Numbered from the stretch's first letter, positions 33,551-43,896 are shown. The stretch: 64,000 bases of DNA from Stenotrophomonas sp. NA06056 (GCF_013364355.1 NZ_CP054931.1:1922001-1986000); one strand, 5' to 3'. Notes: generated by a model not told the origin, from the sequence alone. Numbers and translations: made by a program.

Positions 33551-34408
33551 TCAGGCAGGTGGGTGGCCGTGCTGGCCATCCCCCTGCAACCGATCCGGAT
33601 GGGTATACACGTTGAAGCCCCCTTCGCGGGCGAAACCCACCAGGCACAGACCGGCACTGCGGGCCAGATCGATGGCCAGCGCGGTGGGTGCCGAGACGGC
33701 GGCCAGCACGCTGGCACCGGCGCGTGCCGCCTTGCTGACCATTTCGTAGCTGGCACGGCTGGACACCACCAGCAGGCCGCCATCAATGCTGTGTTCGTTG
33801 TGGTGCAGCGCACCGATCAGCTTGTCCAGGGCGTTGTGACGGCCAACGTCTTCGCGCACCCAGCCGATACGGCCACTGGCATCAGCCCAGGCCGCTGCAT
33901 GGGTCGAACCACTGGCGGCATTCATCGGCTGGTGCGGGGCCAGCCCGGCGAGTGCCCGCTGCAGTGCAATCGTCTGATAGCAGCGGCGGTCCTTTACCGG
34001 GGGCAGCGGACGCAGCACGTCCTCCAGCTGGCGTCCGCCGCACAACCCGCAACCGCCGCGACCGGGCAGCAGGCGCCCGTTGTCGGGGTCCAGTGCGGCG
34101 CCGAGGGCGTCGGCGGATACGGTCATCTTCAGCTCGATGCCTTCCAGTTGTGGCTGAACGTCGGCAGACAGCAACTGATCGGGGCGTTCGATCAATCCTT
34201 CACTGAGCGAGAAGCCCAGCGCGAAATCCTCCAGGTCGCACGGCGTGGCCATCATCACCGCGAAGGCGGCGCCGTTGTAGCGCATCACCACCGGTACTTC
34301 TTCGGCGACCGCATCGACCTGCTGCGACTGCCCCGTGCTGCGCCAGCGTTGCAGCGTGCGCAGTGCCGTGCCGGCGGGCGCAGGAGAAGGCAACGTCGAT
34401 CCGGGCAT
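33551..34408 (-). CDS. fdhD: Formate dehydrogenase accessory sulfurtransferase FdhD
   Basis: The 285-residue protein carries GGCGLCGG with C120 and C123, the conserved cysteines through which FdhD passes sulphur from IscS to the molybdenum cofactor of formate dehydrogenases. Other matches are VREDVGRHNALDKLIG and SYEMVSKAARAG in the C-terminal half. The start at 34408 has AGGA 7 nt upstream; ATG 34417 is the alternative. It diverges from the molybdoenzyme at 34621, its likely client. Confidence 0.92.
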   Translation of the reverse strand: MPGSTLPSPAPAGTALRTLQRWRSTGQSQQVDAVAEEVPVVMRYNGAAFAVMMATPCDLEDFALGFSLSEGLIERPDQLLSADVQPQLEGIELKMTVSADALGAALDPDNGRLLPGRGGCGLCGGRQLEDVLRPLPPVKDRRCYQTIALQRALAGLAPHQPMNAASGSTHAAAWADASGRIGWVREDVGRHNALDKLIGALHHNEHSIDGGLLVVSSRASYEMVSKAARAGASVLAAVSAPTALAIDLARSAGLCLVGFAREGGFNVYTHPDRLQGDGQHGHPPA

Positions 34409-34620
34409 GCGGCACATCCTGGGCAAAGCAGAAGGGCAGGCTACGCCCGGAGAATAGCGCAGCCATCCAGTGAAGACGCGGCGGTAACCGTTGCCATGGC
34501 AGTCTGAGTTACCGCTGCCGGGCCATGGCGCTGCGATTGCCGGCGTGCTTGACTGGCCACGCCAGCTGAGCGCGGGCCCGGCACTGCAGGCAGGCACTCC
34601 ACCAACGCAGGTTCCCGACC

Positions 34621-36906
34621 ATGTCCGAACAGAAGCCGCCGCGTTACAAGCCCTACAATCAACCGGCAGGTGGCTGGGGGGCCGCCGGTGCGACCGCCAA
34701 GGTGCTGCTGCAGCAGAGCGTGATCGGCAAAGGATCGAAGGCACTGCTGGCGATGAACCAGCCGGGTGGCTTCAAGTGCCCAAGCTGCGCGTTCCCCGAT
34801 GCCGACCACCGCAGGAAGCTGGAATTCTGCGAGAACGGCGCCAAGGCCCTGGCCTGGGAAGCGACCCAGCACCGGATCACCCGCGAGCTGTTCGCCCAGC
34901 ACACCGTCACCGAGCTGATGGCGCAGACCGATTACTGGCTGGAGCTGCAGGGGCGGCTGACCGAGCCGATGCGCTACGACGCGGCCACCGACCACTATGT
35001 ACCCTGCGGATGGGATGAGGCGTTCGCGCTGATCGGCCACCATCTGCAGTCGCTGGACAACCCCGACCAGGCCGAGTTCTACACCTCCGGCCGGACGCCC
35101 AACGAAGCGGCGTTTCTGTATTCGATCTTCGTGCGCGAGTTCGGCACCAACAACTTCCCGGATTGCTCGAACATGTGCCACGAGCCGACCAGCCGTGGCC
35201 TGCCGCCGGTGATCGGCGTGGGCAAGGGCACCATCGTGCTGGACGACTTCGAACACGCCGAGGCGATCTTCGTGATGGGCCAGAACACCGGTACCAATTC
35301 GCCGCGGATGATGAGCAACCTGGTGGAAGCGCGCAAGCGCGGCGTGCCGATCGTGGCGGTCAACCCGATGCCCGAGCGTGCGCTGATCCGCTTCACCGAA
35401 CCGCAGGACGTGGTGCAGATGGCCACGTTCGGTTCCACCGAGATCACCAGCGAGTTCGTGCATGTCCGCATCGGCGGCGACCTGGCGCTGATCAAGGGCA
35501 TGATGAAGGTGATGTTCGAGCGTGAAGCCCACGGTGAGCAGGTGCTGGATCATGCCTTCCTGGCCGAGCACACCGTTGGCCTGGAGGCCCTGCGCGAGGA
35601 CGTGCTGGCGCAGGCCTGGGATGAGATCGTGCGCGTGTCGGGCATCGCGCACGAGCAGATCCGGCGCTGCGCGGAGATCTACATCCGCTCGCGCGCGACG
35701 GTCATCTGCTATGGGATGGGGCTGACCCAGCACCAGCAGGGGTCGCGCCTGCTGCAGCAGGTGGCCAACCTGCTGTTGCTGCGCGGCAACTTCGGCAGGC
35801 CAGGCGCGGGCATTGGCCCGATCCGTGGACATTCCAACGTGCAGGGCGACCGCACGGTCGGCATCGACGAGAAGCCGACGGCACGCTACCTGGATCGCGT
35901 GCAGCAGGTGTTCGGGTTCGATCCGCCACGCGAACATGGCCACCACGTGGTCGAGTCGATTGCGGCGATGCTCGATGGCAGCGCCAAGGTCTTCATCGGC
36001 ATGGGCGGCAACTTCATCCATGCCGTGCCGGATACCGAACGCGCCTACGCAGCCATGCGCAGGCTGGAACTGACCGTGGGCATCGCCACCAAGCTCAATC
36101 GAGGTCACCTTGTGCATGGTCGCGACGCGCTGATCCTGCCGGTGGTGGCGCGTTCGGAGTGGATCCGGACACCACTGGGTGAGCAGTTCGTCACCATCGA
36201 AGATGCGATGTCCAACGTGACGGCCTCGCGCGGCGTGCTGGAGCCGGCCAGCGAGCACGTGCTGCCGGAGGTGGAGATCGTCTGCCGCATGGCGATGGCA
36301 ACGTTGCCGGACAGCAAGGTGGACTGGGCCGCCTACATGCACGATTACGGCCCGATCCGCGACCTGATCGCGGCCGTCTATCCGGACATCTATGCCGGCT
36401 TCAACGAGCGCATCCAGGCACTGCACGGCTTCCATCTGGATATTCCACCGCGCCGGCGCGTGTGGCCGACCCCGAACGGCAAGGCCAACATCCTCGTCAT
36501 GCCGGGCCTGGAAGTGAACACGGTGGTTGATGACCCGGAGATGCTGCGGCTGGCTACCGTGCGTTCGCACGACCAGTACAACACCACCATCTACAGCTAC
36601 AACGACCGCTACCGGGGCGTGTACAACGACCGCATGGTGGTGTTCATGAACATCGAAGACCGTCTGGCACGGGGGCTCGGCAAGGAGGCACTGGTGAGCC
36701 TGGAAACGATCAGCGACGATGGCGTGACGCGGCGCATCGAAGGCCTGACCGTGCTGGATTATCCGATGCCACGCGGCGCGCTGGCAGGCTACTACCCCGA
36801 GCTCAACCCGCTGTTGCCGCTGGATTACTACGATCGCATCAGTGGTACGCCAGCGGCGAAATCCATTCCCGTGCGGATGCGCGCGCAGGTCGACGTGCCC
36901 GCATAG
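34621..36906 (+). CDS. FdhF/YdeP family molybdopterin oxidoreductase
   Basis: At 761 residues it matches YdeP-family length. It shows CGWDEAFALIG, FYTSGRTPNEAAFLYSIFVR, DCSNMCHEPTSRGLPPVIGV and GMGLTQHQQGSRLLQQVANL, all characteristic of bis-MGD oxidoreductases. NFPDCSNMCHEPTS places Cys at the metal-ligand region. A Cys cluster CPSCAFPDADHRRKLEFCENG near residues 53-74 may bind Fe-S. FdhD next door fits maturation by sulphuration. The substrate is not established for this family. Confidence 0.88.
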   Translation: MSEQKPPRYKPYNQPAGGWGAAGATAKVLLQQSVIGKGSKALLAMNQPGGFKCPSCAFPDADHRRKLEFCENGAKALAWEATQHRITRELFAQHTVTELMAQTDYWLELQGRLTEPMRYDAATDHYVPCGWDEAFALIGHHLQSLDNPDQAEFYTSGRTPNEAAFLYSIFVREFGTNNFPDCSNMCHEPTSRGLPPVIGVGKGTIVLDDFEHAEAIFVMGQNTGTNSPRMMSNLVEARKRGVPIVAVNPMPERALIRFTEPQDVVQMATFGSTEITSEFVHVRIGGDLALIKGMMKVMFEREAHGEQVLDHAFLAEHTVGLEALREDVLAQAWDEIVRVSGIAHEQIRRCAEIYIRSRATVICYGMGLTQHQQGSRLLQQVANLLLLRGNFGRPGAGIGPIRGHSNVQGDRTVGIDEKPTARYLDRVQQVFGFDPPREHGHHVVESIAAMLDGSAKVFIGMGGNFIHAVPDTERAYAAMRRLELTVGIATKLNRGHLVHGRDALILPVVARSEWIRTPLGEQFVTIEDAMSNVTASRGVLEPASEHVLPEVEIVCRMAMATLPDSKVDWAAYMHDYGPIRDLIAAVYPDIYAGFNERIQALHGFHLDIPPRRRVWPTPNGKANILVMPGLEVNTVVDDPEMLRLATVRSHDQYNTTIYSYNDRYRGVYNDRMVVFMNIEDRLARGLGKEALVSLETISDDGVTRRIEGLTVLDYPMPRGALAGYYPELNPLLPLDYYDRISGTPAAKSIPVRMRAQVDVPA

Positions 36907-36914
36907 GCCAAACC

Positions 36915-37349
36915 TTAGGGTTGCTCTTTGTCGCTCAGCACGATGCTGCCATCCAACAGTACCGGCACCATCTGGGTCCAGCCCTTGGCGTTGTAATCGA
37001 GGCTGACCAGGTACACCCAGTCGCGCGCTGCGTCCCCGGGGTCGGGCGCAGCGCCGACGGCAAACCGCTGCAGGCTCACCTCGGAGACCACGAAGGCATC
37101 GGCAGGGTAGCGCAGGCGTGCGTGCGCCAGCGCTGCCGCCGTGGCCTGATGCACCGACAGTGGCGGCTCGGCGCGTACCGGGTCGAATGCGGGCAGCGCA
37201 CGCAGGCGCGTCGCGCTCACCTGCCAGCGCTCATGGGTGTCGTCACCATCGCCGCTGGACAGCACGGTCCATTGGCGTTCGCCTGCCATGACCGGAAGGC
37301 TCATCAGCACCGACAGCAGGAGGGCGACAGCGGCGCGGCGGACAGACAT
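36915..37349 (-). CDS. Hypothetical secreted protein (144 aa)
   Basis: The start at 37349 has AGGAG upstream and a signal peptide (MSVRRAAVALLLSVLMSLPV, cleavage near VMAGE). The mature protein contains LSVHQATAAALAHARLRYPA and WVYLVSLDYNAKGWTQMVPV, with no cysteines. It diverges from the CopL-family gene, so it may share metal control. I do not recognise the family. Confidence 0.7.
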   Translation of the reverse strand: MSVRRAAVALLLSVLMSLPVMAGERQWTVLSSGDGDDTHERWQVSATRLRALPAFDPVRAEPPLSVHQATAAALAHARLRYPADAFVVSEVSLQRFAVGAAPDPGDAARDWVYLVSLDYNAKGWTQMVPVLLDGSIVLSDKEQP

Positions 37350-37429
37350 GGAAAGGCTCCTGTGAACGTCATGCATGATGACACCAGGCAGCGGCGACGG
37401 GCGCGTCGTGCGTCGGCTATCATCAGCCC

Positions 37430-37783
37430 GTGGATATATCCGGCCTGCTGCTGCGACTGATGCTGCTCCTGACCCTGGTGCTGAATGCACCGGCGCTGGC
37501 GCTTGCCTCGGGTAGTGTCAACGGTCAGGCCAGTGACGATCATTGCGATGCCTCCCACGAGATGACCGATTGCGCGATCGCTGTCACGCCCGCCTGCTGC
37601 GATGAGCGGGACGCTGGCGCGTGCAGCAGCGACGGCTGCGAGTGCGTGCCGGCAAGCCTGGCCATGCTGCCGTCGACGCGAAGCCTTGTGGCATGGCCGC
37701 TGCGTGCAGTGCCAGACGAGGCGCTGCGACCGGGTCATCCCGCACCTGCGCTACCGCATCTGATCCGTCCGCCGATCACCTGA
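37430..37783 (+). CDS. CopL-family metal-binding regulatory protein
   Basis: This 117-residue product has an N-terminal hydrophobic leader LLLRLMLLLTLVLNAPALA. A Cys/His-rich stretch follows (DDHCDASHEMTDC, PACCDERDAGACSSDGCEC). In Xanthomonas, CopL precedes copper-resistance genes and is needed for their copper induction. A GTG at 37430 is the only start before the leader; ATG 37460 would shorten it. No copA or copB follows; the next gene is a DUF411 metal protein. Confidence 0.75.
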   Translation: MDISGLLLRLMLLLTLVLNAPALALASGSVNGQASDDHCDASHEMTDCAIAVTPACCDERDAGACSSDGCECVPASLAMLPSTRSLVAWPLRAVPDEALRPGHPAPALPHLIRPPIT

Positions 37784-37903
37784 TCGCGTGCGGGCATTGC
37801 GTGCCTGCCGTCCTGCAGTACCCCCTCATCTACCTGACCCGCGCGCATCCGTCGTGTGGGTGGCAGGCGCTCGCGCCTGCGATTGCAAAGGACAACCTGA
37901 CAT

Positions 37904-38440
37904 ATGAACCGCACTCTTTCCCTGAGCCTGTTGCTTACCAGCGTTCTGCTGGGCACCGCCTGCGCGCGCGCCTCCGAAGAGGCGGCGTCCTCGCCCGCAA
38001 CTGCCATGGCCCCAACTGCAGAGGTGACGGCCGGGGCGACGATCGATCCGGAGCTGCCGCTCGCCATCGTGCACAAGACGGCCAGTTGTGGTTGCTGTGG
38101 CGTGTGGGCCGACCACCTGAAGGCCGCAGGCTTCCCGGTGGAGGTACGCGACACCGATGACATGCATCCGGTCAAGCAGCGCCTGGGCGTCCCGGCTGGC
38201 AAGGCCTCCTGCCATACCGCCGAGATCGGTGGCTACGTAGTGGAAGGACATGTTCCGGTCAACGACATCAAGCGCCTGCTGAAGCAGCGGCCGACGGCGC
38301 GTGGCCTGGTACTTCCGGGCATGCCGGCCGGATCACCGGGCATGGAAATGCCGGATGGCTATGTGCAGCCGTATACCGTTGAGCTGGTGCTGGCCGATGG
38401 CAGCACCCAACCCTTCGCACAGCACGGGCAGGGCGGCTGA
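37904..38440 (+). CDS. DUF411 metal-binding protein
   Basis: The 178-residue exported protein (signal sequence MNRTLSLSLLLTSVLLGTAC) contains IVHKTASCGCCGVWADHLKA, with the CxxCC-like cluster of DUF411 copper-responsive proteins, then KASCHTAEIGGYVVEGHVP with conserved Cys/His. It ends GMPAGSPGMEMPDGYVQPY, a Met-rich tail fit for Cu(I). The CopL gene 121 bp upstream suggests copper handling. DUF411 function is undefined. Confidence 0.85.
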   Translation: MNRTLSLSLLLTSVLLGTACARASEEAASSPATAMAPTAEVTAGATIDPELPLAIVHKTASCGCCGVWADHLKAAGFPVEVRDTDDMHPVKQRLGVPAGKASCHTAEIGGYVVEGHVPVNDIKRLLKQRPTARGLVLPGMPAGSPGMEMPDGYVQPYTVELVLADGSTQPFAQHGQGG

Positions 38441-38492
38441 CAGTCAGTGGCGGTGCCGGTCGGTCTGACCGGCACCCTTCCACGTGGCCTGT

Positions 38493-38553
38493 GTAGAGCC
38501 GAGCCACGCTCGGCTGCTTTCGGCCGGCAAGCCGAGCATCGGCTCGGCTCTAC
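38493..38553. repeat. SMAG repeat dimer (GTAGAGCCGAGC type)
   Basis: GTAGAGCCGAGCCACGCTCGG and a facing unit ending GGCTCGGCTCTAC lie between the DUF411 gene and the beta-lactamase. It resembles the dimer at 15223 closely. Confidence 0.8.
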
Positions 38554-38557
38554 AGAA

Positions 38558-39457
<900 letters not shown>

Positions 39458-39521
39458 CTAGCATGGGCCTCCTTCGTACCGTCACGCATAGAATTCATGG
39501 CACCCATAAGGGCGCCATGCC

Positions 39522-41948
39522 TCAGTAGCGGTACTGCCACCCCAGCGTCAGTACACGCCCGCGCCCTGCAAAATAGCTGGGGTTGGATGGCGTGGTCTGC
39601 GAGTAGTAGGTGATGTACTGCTTGTTGGCGAGGTTCTGCACGCCCAGGGTGAAAGTGCTCTTGTCCAGCGTGTAGCGCGCGACCAGATCGAAGGTGGTGT
39701 AGCCCTTGAAGCTGGCCACCGGTACGCCGCGCAGGTCGAAGTCGCGATCGAAGGCATGGCTGGCCTGCAGGCGGGTGCTGAGCTGCGAGGTCCAGCGCTG
39801 TTCCCAGAACGCGGTCAGCCGGTTCGGGGCGATGTTGACGCCCGCCAGGTCGCTTTCCAGTCGACCATCCAGATCGGCGTCGTAGCGGCCGTTGGCGCGG
39901 GCGTAGCCCAGGCCGAGGCGGCTGTCGCCCAGGCGCAGGCGGAGGTTGGTCTCGAAGCCTTCCACCCGCGTAGCCTGACGCTGCACGTTGTAGGCATCGA
40001 TGCCGGCGTCATAGACCAGTACCGAACCCAGCTTGGATTCGGACGAGTAGTACGCGATATCGCCGCTGAAGCGACCATCGTCATATTCCAGCCCGATCTC
40101 GCGGTTGTCCGACACCACGGGCGACAGGTCCACCAGGTTGTCCACGCGCTGGCCATCGCGATTGATCGCGCGCAGCACACGGCCGACATCGGCCACGGTG
40201 TAGCCCTCCGAGTACGACGCGTAGGCGTTGAGGCGATCGTTGATGTACCAGACCGCACCAAAATTGGGCAGGGTCTCGCTCATCGTCGGTTTGCCACCGG
40301 CCACCTTGCGTGCACCGTAGCGGGGCAGGGTGGTGTAGTCGCCCACATCCAGTTCGCCCTTTTCGTAGCGCAGGCCACCAGACAGCATGATGTGGTCGGT
40401 CGGCCACCACTGCAGCTGCAGCAGCGGCGACAGGCTCTGGTAGGTGGTCAGTGGTACCCAGTTCAGGCCACTGGCCAACAATACCTGGTGGGTGCGGTCA
40501 CGCAGGCCATCCAGGCCCAGGGTCACGTCCAGCGAGGTGTCGCCGATGCGGCGCCAGCTCTGGGTCAGCTTGAAGCCGCGCTTGTCCGATTCATTTTGGG
40601 TCTGGTCCCAGGCGGCGTTGGCGCCCGTGTTGCCCCACGGGTCCCACTGGCTGGCGCCGTAGCGCCCTTCGAAATCGACCGCGAAGGCCTGCGCCAGGAA
40701 CTGGCCGCCGAGCAGATCAGCGTTGCTGTAGTCCAATGTCAGCGAGCTCGAGCGGTTCATCGGCGGATCGAGCGGCGTATCGCCGGGCACCGACGTCGCC
40801 GGGCGGCCGGTGCGGAAGTTGCCATCCACGGGCAGGTAGTTGTCCAGACCACGCAGCTCATAGCGGTTGGCCATCAACTGCAGGCGCTGCCCTTCGGCGA
40901 TGTTCCAGCCAAGCTTGGCGAAGATGTTGGTCGAGGTTGAATCCATCAGCTCGCCCTGGGCATTGGTGCCGATCGCACGGCCGTCGCCGTCGTAGTACAG
41001 GCCCTGCCGTTCATGGGCCAGCCCGGCGACCAGGTCGAACTGTTCGCCGCGGATGCCCACCAATGCCGAAGCGCGCTGGCCGTCGTCATCGCGGCGGCCA
41101 GGCGAGGCAGCGGTGAGCGAGAGGTTGCTGTCCAGCAGGAAGGCGCCCGGTTCGCTGGGTGCGCTGCGGGTGATGATGTTGACGATGCCGCCGGTGCCAC
41201 CGATGCCCTGCAGTGCGTTGGCACCGTGGATTACTTCGATGCGTTCGATCATCGCAGGGTCGATGGTGTGCGAATCACGCGAGCCGTCGCGCAACGGCGT
41301 TGACTGCGGCACGCCGTCGACCATGTACAGGATGCCGCGCCCACGCATGCTTTCACCGTAGTTGGACATCTTCTCGCGGGCTGGGGCGAAGGCCGGGATC
41401 TGCGAGGACAGTACGCGCGACACATCCGAACCCAGAGCCAGCTGCTGCTGGATGTCCTCACGGGTGAGCACGGTGATGGTGTTGGGCATGGCGGTCTCGC
41501 CCTGCGGCATGCGCGCGGTGGAGGCCGACACGGTCACTCTGCCGAGCGAGGTCGCGGCTGCCGGCGATGCTGCGGTGCGCGGGCTGTCCGCTCTTGCCGC
41601 CGGCGCCGCGGTTGCGACCGCATTGCGGATCACGAACACGCCCGGCGAGCGTTCCTCGACGCTCAGGCCGTGGCCAGCAATCAGCCGTTGCAGTGCGTCG
41701 CGCGGGGCATAGCGGCCGTCCAGCGCTGGCGCCTGGCGGCCGGCAACGCTGTCCGCCGCGAACAGCAGCTGGATGCCGCTCTGCCTGGCCACTGCATTGA
41801 GTGACTGCTGCAGCGGGGCCGCCGGAAGATGGACGTCCACTGTCGTGGGGGTTGATTGCGCCATCGCCGGAAGGGCGGCACACAGGCTGACGGCGAGCAG
41901 GGCAGGCGTCAGCCGGCGCAGGGCGGCGGGCAGGGCAATGCGGGTCAT
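39522..41948 (-). CDS. TonB-dependent receptor with STN domain, FecA-type
   Basis: The 808-residue receptor starts at 41948 after GAAGGA. It has a signal peptide ending near PAMAQ, an STN domain at about 35-95 (LPAAPLQQSLNAVARQSGIQ), a plug with ILYMVDGVPQSTPLRDGSRD and IERIEVIHGANALQGIGGTG, and a barrel ending LTLGWQYRY. The STN domain lets it signal to the FecR gene upstream. A catecholate, citrate or other Fe-chelate is likely; the ligand is unknown. Frames extending to 42815 run antisense-like through fecR and are rejected. Confidence 0.9.
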   Translation of the reverse strand: MTRIALPAALRRLTPALLAVSLCAALPAMAQSTPTTVDVHLPAAPLQQSLNAVARQSGIQLLFAADSVAGRQAPALDGRYAPRDALQRLIAGHGLSVEERSPGVFVIRNAVATAAPAARADSPRTAASPAAATSLGRVTVSASTARMPQGETAMPNTITVLTREDIQQQLALGSDVSRVLSSQIPAFAPAREKMSNYGESMRGRGILYMVDGVPQSTPLRDGSRDSHTIDPAMIERIEVIHGANALQGIGGTGGIVNIITRSAPSEPGAFLLDSNLSLTAASPGRRDDDGQRASALVGIRGEQFDLVAGLAHERQGLYYDGDGRAIGTNAQGELMDSTSTNIFAKLGWNIAEGQRLQLMANRYELRGLDNYLPVDGNFRTGRPATSVPGDTPLDPPMNRSSSLTLDYSNADLLGGQFLAQAFAVDFEGRYGASQWDPWGNTGANAAWDQTQNESDKRGFKLTQSWRRIGDTSLDVTLGLDGLRDRTHQVLLASGLNWVPLTTYQSLSPLLQLQWWPTDHIMLSGGLRYEKGELDVGDYTTLPRYGARKVAGGKPTMSETLPNFGAVWYINDRLNAYASYSEGYTVADVGRVLRAINRDGQRVDNLVDLSPVVSDNREIGLEYDDGRFSGDIAYYSSESKLGSVLVYDAGIDAYNVQRQATRVEGFETNLRLRLGDSRLGLGYARANGRYDADLDGRLESDLAGVNIAPNRLTAFWEQRWTSQLSTRLQASHAFDRDFDLRGVPVASFKGYTTFDLVARYTLDKSTFTLGVQNLANKQYITYYSQTTPSNPSYFAGRGRVLTLGWQYRY

Positions 41949-42018
41949 GCGGGGTCCTTCGGAAGAGTTCATGCAACAGCCGGATGAGCAGGGCCACAAC
42001 CCACCCTCGGTGCGGAAT

Positions 42019-42879
42019 TCAGTGGCGTGCGGTGATGTGCACGCTGCCGTCGTCGCGGGGGTGGACGACGACCGGCAGGATCTCCGGCAGCAGCGCCAGC
42101 GCGGTGGCGGCATGGTCGCCATCAAACACGCCCGAAACCTGCAGCGTGGCCAGAGCGGGTTCGTCCAGTACGATCGCGCCCTGGTGATAGCGCTGCAGGG
42201 CGCGTACAACCTCGCCCAACGGGGTCTGCGCGAACTGCAGTCGGCCCTCGGTCCATTCCCCGCTGCCGGTGGCGATCGGCTGCGGTTGCTGTGCCGGCCC
42301 TGTCCCTGCCAGCAACTGCTGGCCAGGGTGCAGGCGCTGCTCGCCATCGCGACTGGCCACGCGTACGCCAACCTTGCCGCGCCACAGGCGGATCTCGCTG
42401 CGGTCACCGCGTCGCTCCACATCGAACACCGTGCCGTAATTGCGCACCTGCACCGGGCCGGCATCGACCTGGAATCGACGCCAGCGCGACGGCGCCACGT
42501 CGAAGCGGGCGCGTCCGGAGAGCAGGACGATGCGGCGCGAACGCAGGTGGTTGCGCACCTGCAGATGGCTGTCTGCATCCAGTTGGATACGGCTGCCATC
42601 GGCCAACAGCTCGCTGCGACGCTCGCCGATGGCCGTCTGGTAATCGTGCTGTTGCCAGCCGGGATCGAAAGCGTAGAGCCCGCCCAGTCCAGCCAGCAGC
42701 AGCAGGCCGAACACGGTCCCGCCGATCGACCGGCTGCGATGAGGGCGATACAGCTGCGCTGGATCGGGCACGGGGAACAGTGCCTTGAGCGTGTCCCGAT
42801 GCTGTTCCAGCACACGATCAGGCGAGGGCGCGCCGGTCTGGTCCGGGCGTGGCGTGCGCGGGCGGCGGGGTGCTGTCAC
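42019..42879 (-). CDS. FecR-like regulator, atypical N-terminus
   Basis: Translation from GTG 42879 (GTGA overlap with the sigma stop) gives 286 residues. A membrane helix (SIGGTVFGLLLLAGLGGLYA) lies at about 52-71, then the FecR domain (LLADGSRIQLDADSHLQVRN) and a C-terminal STN-like region. The cytoplasmic part is only about 50 residues and Pro/Arg-rich, lacking the DUF4880 signature seen in the FecR at 3291. ATG 42912 is an alternative but lies deep in the sigma gene. Confidence 0.82.
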   Translation of the reverse strand: MTAPRRPRTPRPDQTGAPSPDRVLEQHRDTLKALFPVPDPAQLYRPHRSRSIGGTVFGLLLLAGLGGLYAFDPGWQQHDYQTAIGERRSELLADGSRIQLDADSHLQVRNHLRSRRIVLLSGRARFDVAPSRWRRFQVDAGPVQVRNYGTVFDVERRGDRSEIRLWRGKVGVRVASRDGEQRLHPGQQLLAGTGPAQQPQPIATGSGEWTEGRLQFAQTPLGEVVRALQRYHQGAIVLDEPALATLQVSGVFDGDHAATALALLPEILPVVVHPRDDGSVHITARH

Positions 42880-43409
42880 GTCAGCGCCCGCACATCCAGC
42901 GAACGCCGGCAATCGAGCATCGCCAACCGCAGATGCCGCTCGACGGCCTTCAGGCCGATACCCATGCGACGGGCAACCGCAGCCTGCGGAATGTCATGGA
43001 TCTTGTGCAGGATGAACACCTGGCGGCGCCGGCAGGGCATCGCACGGATGACGTCGACCAGCTGTGCCAGCTCCTGCGCTGCGGCTGCCTGCCTGGCGGG
43101 GCCGGCACCGTCGCAGGCAACTTCGGGCAGTCCGGCTCGAGGTTCCACCGACTGGCGGCGCAGGTCCTCGGCACGGCAACGATCAACCGCGGCGTCATGG
43201 GCCATCCTCCGCAACAGCGCCGTCGGCTGCCGCACATCGGCCGGTGCGGGGCGCTCCAGCAGCCGTACGCAGACGTCATGTACCACCTCGCGGGCCAGCC
43301 CGGGCGAGGCGAAGCGACGGCGCAGGTAATCCACCAGGTCCTCGTAGTGGCGCACCAGCGAGGACACCAGCGGCAGCGCAGGTGGCGGGGTAGGCGGGGG
43401 CGTGGACAT
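42876..43409 (-). CDS. ECF sigma factor, FecI-like
   Basis: The 177-residue protein has region 2 (HYEDLVDYLRRRFASPGLAR) and region 4 HTH (IHDIPQAAVARRMGIGLKAV) with a typical C-terminal RHLRLAMLDCRRSL helix. It overlaps fecR and heads a sigma-fecR-receptor operon. The start at 43409 (MSTPPPTPPPALPL) was chosen because the longer frame is unlike the family. A Fur-like box lies 67 bp upstream. Confidence 0.87.
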   Translation of the reverse strand: MSTPPPTPPPALPLVSSLVRHYEDLVDYLRRRFASPGLAREVVHDVCVRLLERPAPADVRQPTALLRRMAHDAAVDRCRAEDLRRQSVEPRAGLPEVACDGAGPARQAAAAQELAQLVDVIRAMPCRRRQVFILHKIHDIPQAAVARRMGIGLKAVERHLRLAMLDCRRSLDVRALT

Positions 43410-43476
43410 CCGGGAAAGCGGTGCAGGCGGGAAGGGGCGGGCCACACAAGGCAGCCCTGCGCAGCGCCACGATAGT

Positions 43477-43495
43477 AATGGGAACTGTTCGCATT
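43477..43495. promoter_or_regulatory. Candidate Fur box upstream of the second ECF sigma gene
   Basis: On the gene strand the site reads AATGCGAACAGTTCCCATT, an imperfect dyad (arms AATGCGAA and TTCCCATT). It matches the Fur-type AATGAGAATCATTCTCATT at 14 of 19 positions. Its place, 67 bp before the sigma start, fits iron repression. Confidence 0.5.
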
Positions 43496-43615
43496 TGCCA
43501 CTGGCGTGCGGTGGCGGGATTGTTCGTGTCCCCCGGAAAGTGAATCCACGATCACCCACTGCAGCGCACACTTGGCCGCAGATAGGCTGCACGGCAGCCA
43601 TCGGGGAGAGTGACC

Positions 43616-43882
43616 ATGCACGTGCTTCTGGTAATCGTCGGCGGGTTCCTGTTGCTGGGCGTCTTCGCGTTGTTCGGCAAGCTCTGGAGCGCGGGCAGCT
43701 CGCAGCTGCCGACGGCGATGTTGGCCTTCACCGGCACGTGGCTGCTGGTGTCGGTCGCCAATCTGTGGGTCGGGGTCAGCCGGGCTGGTTATACGGTGCG
43801 CGAGGAGCTGCCGATCCTGCTGCTGGTGTTTGCCGTCCCGGCGCTGGTGGCCGGTGTCATCTTCTGGCGGCTGGGCCGCTGA
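43616..43882 (+). CDS. Small inner-membrane protein (88 aa)
   Basis: Start ATG 43616 follows GGGGAGAG. The protein has three predicted helices: VLLVIVGGFLLLGVFALFG, MLAFTGTWLLVSVANLWVGV and LPILLLVFAVPALVAGVIFW. No catalytic motif is visible and I recognise no family with certainty. The LtrA gene follows after 14 nt, so the two may be co-transcribed. Confidence 0.7.
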   Translation: MHVLLVIVGGFLLLGVFALFGKLWSAGSSQLPTAMLAFTGTWLLVSVANLWVGVSRAGYTVREELPILLLVFAVPALVAGVIFWRLGR

Positions 43883-43896
43883 GCCGAGGATCCGTG

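Noticed and set aside
36915..37490. Longer start of the secreted hypothetical protein
   Set aside because: The first 47 residues cover the divergent promoter region. The signal peptide at 37349 with AGGAG is the better start.
41949..42815. Upstream extension of the FecA-type receptor frame
   Set aside because: The residues are an out-of-frame reading of fecR. The true signal peptide starts at 41948 with a good ribosome site.
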